Origin: Eunapius fragilis | Taxonomy: Eukaryota; Porifera; Demospongiae; Spongillida; Spongillidae | DNA length: 64,000 bases | Assembly (NCBI GenBank): GCA_963681505.1 | Contig: OY811987.1 | Span: 4,322,978 to 4,386,977 of the forward strand | Reading direction: 5' to 3' | Shown here: piece after piece, positions 11,270 through 24,200 of the stretch | How positions within the stretch are numbered: position 1 is the stretch's first letter | How the letters are laid out: every line of letters starts with the position of its first letter | The notes under the pieces: generated by a model | The model's database searches: none | What the model saw: the letters and a program-made list of their open reading frames with translations, nothing else | What the model was told of the DNA's origin: nothing | Position numbers and translations under genes: made by a program

Positions 11270-14200
11270 TATAGAAGTTGTAACAAAGTATTAACATCGG
11301 ATCCACGAGAACACGGTCTATTTTGGGGCAAACCGAAAAATGATTAATTCCCTCTAGATAGAATTGCTTGGTTTTGAGTGGAGATTTCACTACATGTACC
11401 ATTATGAGGCATATTGCATTTTTTTTGTATCTCAAACAGACATACCATTGGCTCGAAACGTCATTGCATAGTTGAGTGGTTCTAGCGCTATCGTGTAAGA
11501 GGTACAGATTTTTAAAAATAACATATTCCTTCTAGAGCAATACAATAAATGCGTAAAAACAGTAGGAAATTTTGTGAAAATGGTTTTTAATTATGGCTCT
11601 AAGTTAAATACATGTATTCAACTCTCACGGTCGGGAGTGATATGCAGTGCAAGGTAATGAAATGTGAAAATGGCATTACTGCGAGTGAATTTTTGCATGG
11701 GCGGACTTCAAGAATCGTTCTTCCTGTCGTACTAAATAACATACCATGACTCTATCCAGACAGGTACAGACTGGATGTTTTGGTAGAACTTGCAAAACCT
11801 GCCTTCGCTGGCACTTTGGATGAGTGAACCACGCCCCCTGCCTGCCGCGAGCGAAAATGTCTTGTAACTTTCTGCTGAAAATGAGTGCAATACAAGCTTT
11901 GGCTTGTTTGAAAAAGGAATTTATGTACCCTCCTATAGTTGTATAACCCATATTTAATGCAATTTTGATTCAGTAATACTCAAGGTGGTGTGAAACCTGA
12001 CCCTGAAAAAAGTGTACCCGAGGGCATTACCACATCAAAAACTATGTACCCATTCGACATTTTCATGTTTATTTATAGAGCACCATTCTAAATTACTTTT
12101 TACAAATAGGTGAGCTTTCTGATTTTTTTTTCCAGTCAAAAAAACGATAGGAGGGAATTATCAATATCCACAAATGCCCCCAAATTTCCCCGAGTTTCTC
12201 GTGGATGCGGTGTTAAAAATATTCACCGGATGCTAGGTTAGTTGGAGAATAATCTAAGTCTCCGAAATGGCTTCACTAAGTACAATTGGTTCTTTTCTAG
12301 GATTGCCTATTTCTAGGACCCACCTAAGGGTCAGCCTTCTACTAGCATTGACACCTGGAGATAGAAGGGTGTGTTTCTGATACTGGAGCAGAGTTGGGTT
12401 TGAAGGATAGTTTGATGCATACATTTGGGGGAGCATGGAAACAGGCAGAGGGATGGTTGTTGAAAAACAAGTTGAGTGGACTATAGGTAACGACTAAAAC
12501 TTGCGCGTCTGATCACAGTGACACGTTTTGGAAGGTGCTATCACTGCAGCAAATTGTAACTCCCCCATTACTTCTCCATACATCATAGCAATTGTAGATG
12601 GACTTTGGGGGTGGGGGGGGGGGGGGGGGAAGGAGACAAGAAAACCAATGAACATCAGTGTGAAAGAACACTCCTGGAGGATGTATCTCATGTATTGGAT
12701 GTAAGTCAGACCTCAGGCAGGAAGCAACAGTGCAGGATCCATGGTTTAAAATGGCCACTATACTTGAGGGTAGTGTAACACAATGTTGACGAGCTGCACA
12801 TCATCGTGTATCACAATGATGTGCAGCATGAGGCTATGCCAATCACAAAGTACTTTGAGAGAAGACGGGTTAAAATAGACTGACAATTTAGGAGCAACAG
12901 AAGATGTTCAAACATGGTACTGCTGTGAGATGTAAAGCCCATATGCACCTAATACCAACTACTGCTGTTCATAGTGCTCAGATGAGAATGATGGTAATAT
13001 CTTTGGCTTGTGTGGTGGTCCTGGTGGAAGGGTATGTATCAACATTGAGACTTAAGTCCTTGGGTTATGATGACCATAACTATCGTTTCTTTGGTTGTAA
13101 CCAGTTTCAAATGAGGTGAAAACAAGATGGTACAATAAAACTGGAGAGAAAAAAAAATCGAAATAACGTTTGGAGTGTTGCGGGCTTTACGCGCGCAGTT
13201 TGCTCAAAGTAAACTTAATATATGTAGCGCAACAAAGCTAAGTTTACTCATCAGGCGCTTATGGGCTAAAAGGTTTACATCAAGGGTTAAATCATGATGC
13301 GGCATTACTGTGCAATGAATACCCTTCCCTTGTAATTGTCACCTGACTGTACGCAATAAACACACACGGCTGTTTGCGGCCCATTCAATGTTGGACAATA
13401 AGACCTACGCCCCGAAATATTGAAACGATGACATCATGCATCATGACCTAACCAAGCACTTTGTATTTTCGAGCTATATAAGGACTGTACTTGTTGCACC
13501 GACATGTAACAGCCATTTTAGTATAGACATACCATTTATCTATCCAACATATAAATTTTGTGCCACAACTCTGTAGCGCCCGATAGCTATAGCGCTCGCA
13601 AGCCGAGTACCTCAGTTGGATATCCTCCACAAAGAAGTGAACAGTGGACCACTGCCAATTTTCCTAGGAAAAAGCTAAGCGTGATTAGGTAGCGGAAGGT
13701 TAAGACTACCTAGACAGCGTATAAACTAAGTGCGGCCGGCTGAAATGATGGCGCTGCAGATCGTCAAATATCGCTGATTTTACAAGAGTTTTAATGCCGT
13801 GTCAAGCACAACGATAGGTATAGTCCTGAAAGTTCAATCTTCGTTGATTGTGGTATTGCTGTCACATCTTGTGACACGATGTTGATAAGGTGCTTCATCA
13901 CACACTGCATTGTAGACCTGCAACTGCATCTCTTATACATTTTATTCTGTGCATGCACTTATGCATGCATGGTATGCATACGTGGATTTGTCTCCTTATT
14001 CTGCAACCCGGAAGGAGACTGACTGAATCCTGCCACTTTTCTACAAGCCTAGTGCATGTAATGAAGATGATGTTAACTAGGGCAATGGCATTAAGAGCTA
14101 AAGGTTATAAAGTCATGCAGCATTTATACTGGCATTCAGATTCAATGCTGTTGAATCAGATGGATAACTAACGTTTACAGTGAGTGCAAGGTGTCAGGTG

Positions 14201-17200
14201 TGAAACCTGGTAGGTCGTTGACAACTTTAGTGATGGAAATGCATGGTGTTTTGATATTCCAATGCTTTGGGGTACATAGTGCCTGATTCAGTGCCTGACA
14301 AAGGTCAAGTAGAAACTTTTATACCCGCAGTGTATAGTACACATTATTGTGCCTCTCCATCCTTGCAGAGGTCCAAGCTTGATCCATACCATGTACTTCA
14401 TCACTGGGGATTTAGTTGTCATGCAGGGTGAGCCTAACTATGTATAGCGAGTTGATTTATAAATATCATCTTATTTAAGCTATATCCGTGCACCCAGTAG
14501 CTTTTCCATCAATGTGGAACATATATAGGTGTCTTCTTGTATCTTCTTTTTGCCAGAAAAATGGCAGTAAAAATGGAGAGCTATCTCAACCCCCTTTGAG
14601 GTTTCTTGCATCTGACCTCTCCCTGGAGATATAGTTTTTAGTAGAAGCCTTACGTGCCATTTACATGCATGTATGTATAAGTAAGTGCAAATTTGTTTAG
14701 ATTTTTTGCAGTTGATTTTTATGGGTGTTGCGCAGGTAATGCCAAGTGATTGCTAGGCCAGCTGTGATTCTTGTTCTGCACTCACTGTAATCCCTGACTC
14801 CACTGATGAATGCTTCCTATTTTGATCACTGATCACTTAATAGATTTTAATTCTCAGGTAGTTAGTCCCTAAGTTATTATGCACAAGGTACACCCAGGAG
14901 ACCTTCATTACAGTGTTGTCATGCCGACTGATGTGGTTGCTAAGGCTTGTGGATATTCCCTAACAGACATGCATGTAAGGAAGAGTCAAGCTGTTCTTTG
15001 ACTAGTTTTGTGCCATTGTCGATATTGCTAGGGTCTAAGATGCCATATACATATCAGAACATCCGCTATAGCTGATTTTTGACTTCAAGCCCTGATGTCC
15101 CTGGAACATTCACTCTGCTACAATGTTTAATACCAAGCTAGGTATCTAGGGGGTAATAGTGCTGTGTCATAACAATAGGGATGTATTATACAACTGCAAA
15201 TACATTTGCTTGATGCAGCTCCAGAAGCTGACTACCTCTCTATAAACATATAAACATAAGCAAAGAGAGGTCACAACAAACACTGTAGAATTGACATGAA
15301 AGTTTGTCACCTGCAATTGTGCAGATAATAAAAAAAGCATTAAACGTTGGGGTGTGAAATAGTGCTATTGAACTTTAAGGCTTAATAGCACACCCTTAAA
15401 TAATTAGCTGGCCTGCTGAACCACTCCTTTCCACCAGTTGAGGGCATGAAGTGTTACAAAACCCGTGTATAAGCATAGCATCATATTTTACTGGTCAATG
15501 ACAATTAATATGCATTAACATCTTACTCTTATGTTTTAACTATTAATGCCATTTGATACTAGCATTTGAGATCATTGCTTGCAGGAGCTATACTATTAGC
15601 TGGGCTTTGGGGATACATGGCTGCATCCTCCTCAGAGTGAAATGCCACACCATGCAAGGCCTGAGTACTTGCATATGGTGTCCTTTTTACTTGCTCTCTT
15701 ATAAGACATGCGTTTTTCACACTCTACAATGCAGCTGAACGTGTTGGCAATGGTACTCCATTGTACGTGTCATGATTATTCATAGAAAACAGGCAGCCCT
15801 TTCAGGCCGAAAACAGCCGGCCGCGCTTAGTGAACGACAGAAACCAACTACTTGAAGCTTTCACATCTCCTGTATGTCAAACTTATATGTGGGAAAATTG
15901 GCAGCTATGTGCAATTCGCGCATCTTTCATACCTATTCGATCGTGCCGTACCTCATATGCCTATGAAAACGTGGCGCGTGTATTAATTGGAAAGCGTAAT
16001 TTATCGTTTCAGGTGTGTGTCTTGAAGCCAGATGATTGCTGGTACTACTGCATATGTTTATAATAACACCAGATGTAAACATTTTGCAAGGCACATCGTT
16101 GAACATATGGTGTCGATAATGAGGCTAACCGCCATGATTTCTACACCATATACCGTAACGCTCTAATTATCAAACTAAATGTCCAGCCTCAAACAGCCGT
16201 GCACACCACAACAGAAGCCCCTACGTTCATACCTAGGCCCTAGCACATCTAAGTGTGCGCTCACTTAGCTGCAGCTTGTGTGTAGCTTCCACGTGATAAC
16301 TAACTACGTATCCGAGTTATGGACATGAGGTATGGTTTCCTCTTGTTGCATGTACACACCGCCTCTTCCGAAATAACACGCCTAAACAACACACAGAATA
16401 TCGTATGTCCACCTTATCATGACTTTCCTTAAGGGCCGGACACATTACTACGCTGTACTTACGGCATAGCGCGTACCTTCAATACAGTCCAGTTATTCGA
16501 TTCTTCGTTCCCAAATTAACGAAAGGTTATAATGCCTGATATACGGTAAATGTTTTCTGAATAATAAACGTACCCCAGCGCAATGAGAGCTCAATACAAC
16601 GAGTGCGGGGTAGAGGTAGTTGGGCATAACCCGAACTAAGCGTGTCTGTAGCCTGGCACGTCCGGATAGGGAAAAGGGTGCATGGGTGGAAAGATGCCCA
16701 GACAAGGAGGGGCGGGGCTCTGATATGTAGTAATGCCGATTAATTTTCCATTCGTGAGATAAAGATGAAATCATGTTCAACATGAACAGGAACGATAGAA
16801 TTGATGCAGTATAAAGCCATTGACTTGCGCACCAATCGCTTCAGCATACATGTATATATATATCCGCATTTTATCCCTTATAAACGTAGGGGTCAGACAT
16901 AGGGCAAAATTCAAAAGCGAGTAGTACATCATTTGGTATATAGGGCTGGTATGCAAAACATCTCATACTTAGGCCATTTTATATATATGTATATATAACC
17001 GTAATTTACTTTACATACTTAAGTTAACGTCTAAACAAACAATTCACATAAATAAATAAAAACGAAAGGAAACAAAATATGAAAATCTATTGTGAAAGTA
17101 GAAGGGCTTCCCTTGACACCAGGTCAAGAGGAGGTTGTGTAGCAGACATATAATGGCCAAGGTGAGAGCGTGCCCCTCGAATGCACATAACTGAACTTCG

Positions 17201-18230
17201 CAGTAACGAGTAGGCAAGGCGGCATCTCAACCACATGATAGTTAGGCTATAGGCCTGGTTCCATTTAGCAGAGAGCAGAGAGGCCAGACACTTACTATAC
17301 ACTATGCAAACGTAAACCACGGGCATCAAACTAGTATAGCGTAAGCACTAACCTGCACAAGACCGTTTTGGTGTTCCACGTATTTAGCACCGCACTATGG
17401 AAGCGTCCTACTGTTGTGCTAAGTATTTCATTTTTCCATTTATTTATAAATATTTCCTTTTTCCCATTTCAGCATGCTTTTTACACGACCATTGCCTTTC
17501 AATCCTACTTCCTTTTAGGGATGTATTTTTTACTTGTATAATTTTGTATTCGTCTAGATTACATTTACAGGCAGTCATGTAATTCAGAAGAAATTGTGGC
17601 GTCAAATGTACGGCCGGGATCGTTGCTTCTGATCTTGCAATAATAGCGGCATCGTTTTGAAATTAATATTGATTCTATCGCGAATAAAGGAAGGAGAAGA
17701 AGAACTTGAAGAAGGGACAGCGTACGAAGGTGAGCTACTCGTATTTTAGTCGATGAAGTTCGATTTTCACAATAATATACGAGGTACGGTTAATTTTTCT
17801 CAATGAAACTGATGTCATGTATGATCACAACCGGGTCATACAATTGATTCAAATTCATCACAAAATCATGAATCAAGTTGTGCATTCTCGATTACGAGAA
17901 ACGTGCAAGTGGATACAAATAGACCAAACTACGGGCACTGCCACAGATTATTAATGTGAAATTTTCGCGACTTGAGAATTAACAGTGAATTTATTTCCCT
18001 CCTATGTATGATCTATAGCCGGCTACTCGTCACTAATCACTAATTCAAACCAATTGCATGCAGTCAATCGTTCCCGTAGGTGGCGTTCCCACTTAATTGT
18101 AATAAGAACTACCTACGACGTCAATTTTAACTATGCGGAACAACTATGGCAATGCGCGGCAGGAGTAAACTAATTTCATATGTACATTCATCGATTCATA
18201 GCCCCAAGTGGCCCCACTACCACCTTGCCA
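11270..18230. other. Long stretch without a recognisable gene
   Basis: No supported exon in about 7 kb. A G-rich run lies at about 12607-12630. Scattered short open frames lack domains and splice context. This may be intergenic, or hold 5' untranslated or regulatory sequence of the Notch ligand gene that begins at 18237. Confidence 0.5.
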
Positions 18231-18236
18231 ACAAAC

Positions 18237-21200
18237 ATGTTGTTAACAAGAACAGTGCTTGTGACTTTGGTAAGCGTTAATTAGCAAGTCACTATAACTG
18301 CACTTTAAGCCCGTTAAACGGTACAGGAAGGTATAATGGTAATACCTCACTGCTCGGCAGGTCGTACAGGTCACTGTGAGTGACTGGCTCCTTGAAATCA
18401 AGTTGACGTCTTATTCTAACCCTACCAGTACGACGGAGGATGGTCGATGCTGTGACTCAAGTGCTATGGCAAACTGCTCGCGGGAGGCGCAATGCGACAA
18501 TACGTTTTGTTTTTTTCTGCAACCGTATGGAGCGAGCTACCTGACTCCGGGCACGGTGGTTGCTTGCATCTATTACATAGTGTGGGATTCAAAAACAGAC
18601 AGTATACAATTTGGAAGTACCATTTCTACACAGAACATATACCTTGAAAATCCTTTGGCAATTGTGGACGTCGGCTCATACGTACGTTACATGCAAGTGT
18701 GTATGCATGTAGAGTTATATAGCGGTCGGAGATAGCAATGGGTGCATGGAATCGAGAGCTAAGAACGATCCTTATTAAGATTAGCCAGATAGATCCTAAC
18801 TTCTAAATAATGCCGTAGATGCTTCATAATAATACCGCATAGATGCTTTTTGTGTATAATTTCTTTAATTAAGAATGCGTCAGCTATATAAATCACATCA
18901 GTAATATCCGGCAGTTAGCGCATAAAGAATAATGCATATCCATTATTATAAGTCTTTGCATGGGTCGGTTTATCGAGATAACGATTCTTTATGCGCGTAT
19001 TATGTTGCGGGGAACAATTGAGCTTATATGCCACGACACATTTGGGGGCGGAGCCGGCTGACAGAATTAAGAAGTGGCGAATGCTCATACACCCACCTGA
19101 TGTGTCCACGTACCGCGTAGGACCTTATAGGAGTGTTAGCGTCAGATGCTACTGTTCCTTTTGTTTCTTGAAGACAAGATGTTATCCAAACTTGACCTGC
19201 ATGTGACTGTCATAGTGTGCATTCTGTTTCGTTTTTCAAGCTTCAGTCACTGCAATGGAAGTAGGGCTCAGCCTTGCTGCAGGGGTCAGCATAGTATCCG
19301 CCTTGTCCGAAGGCATCTACCGAAAAGGAGTTTTCATGGGTTCAACCTACACCTAGGAATGGGGGTACACCATAAAAGGATTTTTATAGCATCCAGATGC
19401 AGTCGCTTTAAAGATAGAACATTTAACTGGCATGGATATTTTTGACACTGCTACTCTTATAGTGTTAGGGAATTCTATCTTGCACAAACAGACAAGATTC
19501 CATTTTACTTTTTAAAAATACATCTAAATACATCTTCACAAATACCATGCAAAAAGCGGTTTTCTGCGTTGCCGGACCTCCAGGGCCACCATATACATGT
19601 ACTTGGGAGAAATGACGCCAAAAAATGATAACCTCGTGGAGAAGTACGAAAAGGTTGATAAGAATGAATAGGCTATATTAGATCATTTAAATCCCCTCCA
19701 ATTAAAACGGGTTTCCAATGAGAGACGGCCATATTTGTCATGGATACGCCCCCAAGCATCATGGGTAATGAATGCTTCAAGTACTTAGTGTGGCCGCGCC
19801 CTCATTGCAGATAGATTAGTTTTGCGGTTGCTAGCGAAGAAACGCTTTAAAAGACACCGAAATTTATTCTCACACATAGTAATGGTATGGTATGTTGTGT
19901 TTTTAAAAATAGGAACTCGATAGCGTTGATAATTTCGGAACATATACGCATTTGATTAGGATGCTAAATAATATAATAATAGGGGTCGTGGCAGGGAAAA
20001 GGGACCTAGCGCATATTATAAAAAATTTCCGGCACGAAGGGGCATCAAAGTTGACGCGTGCAATTAAAATGTACGCGCAATGAAAAATTCAGGCCACTGT
20101 AACTCCATGATTGATAGACTAATTTCCAGTACATAAGAAAGAAGTTGTAGAGAACATAGGTAACTCTTTGAATATGAAATAATTTAAATATATGCGGGTC
20201 CATTTTCACTGCCACGATCCCATATATTATAATTATAACGGTCAAGGCAGCGGAAAGGTACCTAAAGCATATTTTTTCCAGTTTTCAAATTATTTCATAT
20301 TATAAAAGAGACACTTATGTCCTCTACAACTTTTTCTTATGCACTGGAAATTAGTTTGTCCATCATGAAGTTACAGTGGCCTGACTTTTTAATTTACATT
20401 TCAATTAATTGCAAGCGCCAACGTTGATGCTAAATTTTTATAATATGCGCTTAAGTCCCTTTTCGCTGCTATGACCCGTATAATAGTACTGTAATTATAT
20501 AAATCCACAAGGTCCATTTTCTCGTGTAAAGAAGTTAATGCGGTCATAAGGTTTCTGCTTGATTGTATATCCACACCACAGAGTTATGCATGAGTCATCT
20601 AAACAAGCAGATAGGAAATCGTTGATGAAATTCAATGTGGTTTTCGTACTTATTCTGGTCGATAGCAAAGTCTCAACTAATTACATGGACAGCAGGCTCA
20701 ATGCTGGCAGACCAGGTAGATTATTCTAAGTCCCTTTATAATTGTAAACCGTTGCAAGGTAAACTGCCCTATAACTCTAAATGGTTGTTGTCCAAAGATA
20801 TTGACGATTCTTGATAAACTGCATGGTCTCTGAGACATACTTTGTCTGATTGATATATTGTTAGCACCAGAATCAATTTAGAAGATTAAGACACATGAAA
20901 AGCAATTAAGCCTTACCCCGCCTTCTAATGCATCCGTAAGCAAATCCTTTTCATATCCTCATTCGGCCTTAACATCTGGTCAAGTTAATTTGAATGACAG
21001 ACGAATCAAAATATACTTTCTTTAGGACTTCTCAACAATTGGCTTCACTTGCCGGGCATTTTTATCACTATTGGTGATTTCCCCGCCCCACATTTGGGAC
21101 ATCATTCACATGTGCTTTATTCTTATGGGAACTCTAGTTTTCCTGTGGACACAGTTGATGCTGCCAGCTCTCATGCAGACGGGGATGAACGGAACCCAAA

Positions 21201-24200
21201 CTCTCTTACTCAGATAGATCAGGACAAACCAGTAGCGACAGCACACTTCACAGATTTTGAAGTAATCTGGATGCAATCGTAGAGAGATGTTTAAAGATTT
21301 TAACCCCTTGAAATAATACTCTTTGTATAATGCAAATAGAGTCGACAAAAAAAATTTGACATGGTATTCCTTGGAAATATAAAATCGATATCTCAGAGCG
21401 AACAGAATTAAGATATAGCGGTTGTAACGTGATACTTTTATTTTTAAATATGCGACGTATCCTTTTCATGGAATATGCTCCTATTGAAAAGAAAGAGGGG
21501 TGTCTAAAAGCTGGTCAAAACATGTACCAGACCTATAGCCTGTTCCACGTTCAAATGCCATTATCAGTGTAACGTGCTAAGTAGATTGATGTCTAATTCA
21601 GTCATTGATGCTTGGTACTTTCATTATTGCCGTGCTATCCTATATTTAGCAACATAGACAATATTCTTATTTAATTCTAGTGGAAGGAAACTACAGTGAA
21701 AACGTATAACAAACTTGTATACATTATGTCAAATCTTCAAAAAATAAAATAAACATCTAGATATAAGCACAATGCATAAACCAAAGCTCATTGTTTATTA
21801 TCCTTTGCTAATTGTGTCAGGAATTTATTAGAATACTAGAGCCACAAGCCAGTCGAATAAAGGGAATATGGGCCAAAACCCAATACCCAAATCATGCAGC
21901 CATTAGTGTGCATCTCACTTCACCCTAAACAGCACATGTTTATCACTATTATTTAAAAGTTGCACATGTCTGGTACATTAAAATTGTTTAAATTTCTGGT
22001 TCAAATTAATGCATCATTAGCATTTATCTTTATATCAGTAATGGTCAACTATGGTAAGAAACTGTAACCATTATAGAGTTCCTTGTTAATTGCTTATCAG
22101 GCTAATGATTATGTTTTTTCTCCAAATAACACACACAGCCACAATATCAACTTGTAATAATTGTGAATGATGTGGACACTGTGTGCATTGCATCGTCAAG
22201 CTATTGCTACACATATTTTGATTATGTGGATGAAATTTATGTCAACAATGTGGTACATCCATCTAAGAATTTTACATCTGTCAATGCTACAACTGGCCGT
22301 TACCAAAGAGGAATCATTACAACAAGTTTTAGACTCACCTGTTCTCCAAACTGGTATGGGCAGGATTGTGGCACATTCTGTGTGGCACCGAGTAATACAA
22401 AATTTGCATGCAATGATGATGATGGCACTCTGGTGTGTTTGAAAGGATGGAGTGGTAGAAACTGTACAAAAGGTATGATATTTAAGTGATAAGCAAACTT
22501 TCCTCTTCTTTATCTCTCTGAGACTCTCTCACTCTCTCACGCACTCTCATCAGTTTTCAATTCTCTTCTCCCCCCCCTCCCCCCCCCCCTTTTTACATTC
22601 TAGTGATGTATATATTCTACTGCAACTCATGTGCCTCTTTCTTCCCATTTAATACGTTCTGATGAGTAGATGAAGCGTCCAGTTCAAGCGAAAATGTCCC
22701 GTCCCTATGCATAATAAAAGGTTACAATAACTTTTGAATGATTAACGCCGTAGACTTACTATTTGCCTGCCGCACCATCGCCCTGTGGCAGATTGTATTT
22801 CTGGTCTCTCTATGTTCTCTCATTACGGTAGATACAAAGGGCGTTACCCCCGGGTTCAAAATTGAACCCCCTCCCCCCCCCCCCCCCCTCCCCCCTAGTC
22901 TGCCGTAGAGTCCAAAATCGCTTCAAAATTGGTACTATGTGGGACACCGTTTTCTAAATCATTCGCGCGTGAATCAAGCGGGAAAATGTGCAAGCACTTT
23001 GCACAGCTACATCTTCGCAACGAGGACAAATCAATAGAGACAGGACTCTTCTACGTCTTTATGAAGGATATTAAACGTCCACCTGCGCCAGCCCCACGTC
23101 CCCCAGGGGTAATGTAACCATGGTTCCAAAATAATCATGTTTTTGAAAAAATGTTTGAAATACACATCGTAATTATTAAAACGGAAGATGTCTTATTCAG
23201 AGTGCGGAATTCCATGTTTCTGATACCAGACCATGCATTGGGATCATCTTTGTGGCCACATACCGGCATCCTCTTACTGACCGCAAACTACAGACAGTTA
23301 CGACAAAGCCATCTGTTGACCGACTGCATGTCACACAGTAGCAGTATCCAATGTTCTATTCCTTGAAAATACGGACACATACTTCCTCCTAGCTCCTCCT
23401 GCACAACACTGCATGCTATGAATCGTACTGGCAAATCACCGCACCATCGATTTCAACACAGAGAATAGCTTCAAAACGGTGACAAGCGCTCGACTAACGC
23501 AACGTCGAAAATCAAGAAAGAGCACAGTCGGAGAAAGACAAGAGTTGTATTTATCACGTGCCAGTTAATCGATGTACTACTTACAGTACAATGAAAATTA
23601 CTAGCCATCAAATGTGCTTTACCGCTGGGGAACGTTCGTTCCACAGGGTAACGCACGGTCATTTAAACATAAAGTATTGAACCTCTATAGAGTGCCCTTT
23701 GTATCTACCGTAGGCTTCTAAAGGACAGAAATGCAATATGCCAGAAATGGTGTGGTAGGACGTGCTGAAAATGGAATATCATCGTTGTGAAGTTATAGTG
23801 ATTTAAACGGCAAGCATTCTTTTATTATATATGGGACAGTGTCCAGCAGAATCACCCTTCTGGCTAGTTTTTCAAGTTTTCAAATTTTTTGATTTTCCTT
23901 GAACACCCATCAAATGGTCCTTACGCATCCTAAATCGGACTATCCACCACAAAGTTATTAGGCACTGAATTTATAATTAGCCATACATTTCAATTCGAGG
24001 TTACTTTTCTTTTGCTTGTTCTGGAAATTTTGAAAAAGTACCATAAGTGTGATTTAGCTGAACACTATCCCATATATATATATATATAGTGAGGGCACAT
24101 TTTCGTGTGAACTGTGTAATATGGTCGCGACATTTTGTCGTGAACTGTCCCATATATTTCAAGACGTAGCTTAAATAATATTATAAGATGTGCCACCCTA

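Noticed and set aside
21028-21282. Candidate extra exon of the Notch ligand (open frame reading LLNNWLHLPGIFITIGDF after TTTAG)
   Set aside because: It begins in phase 1, whereas the preceding exon ends in phase 0. The MNNL domain already continues directly from 18684 to 22139 (ENPLAIVD... then YQLVIIVNDVD).
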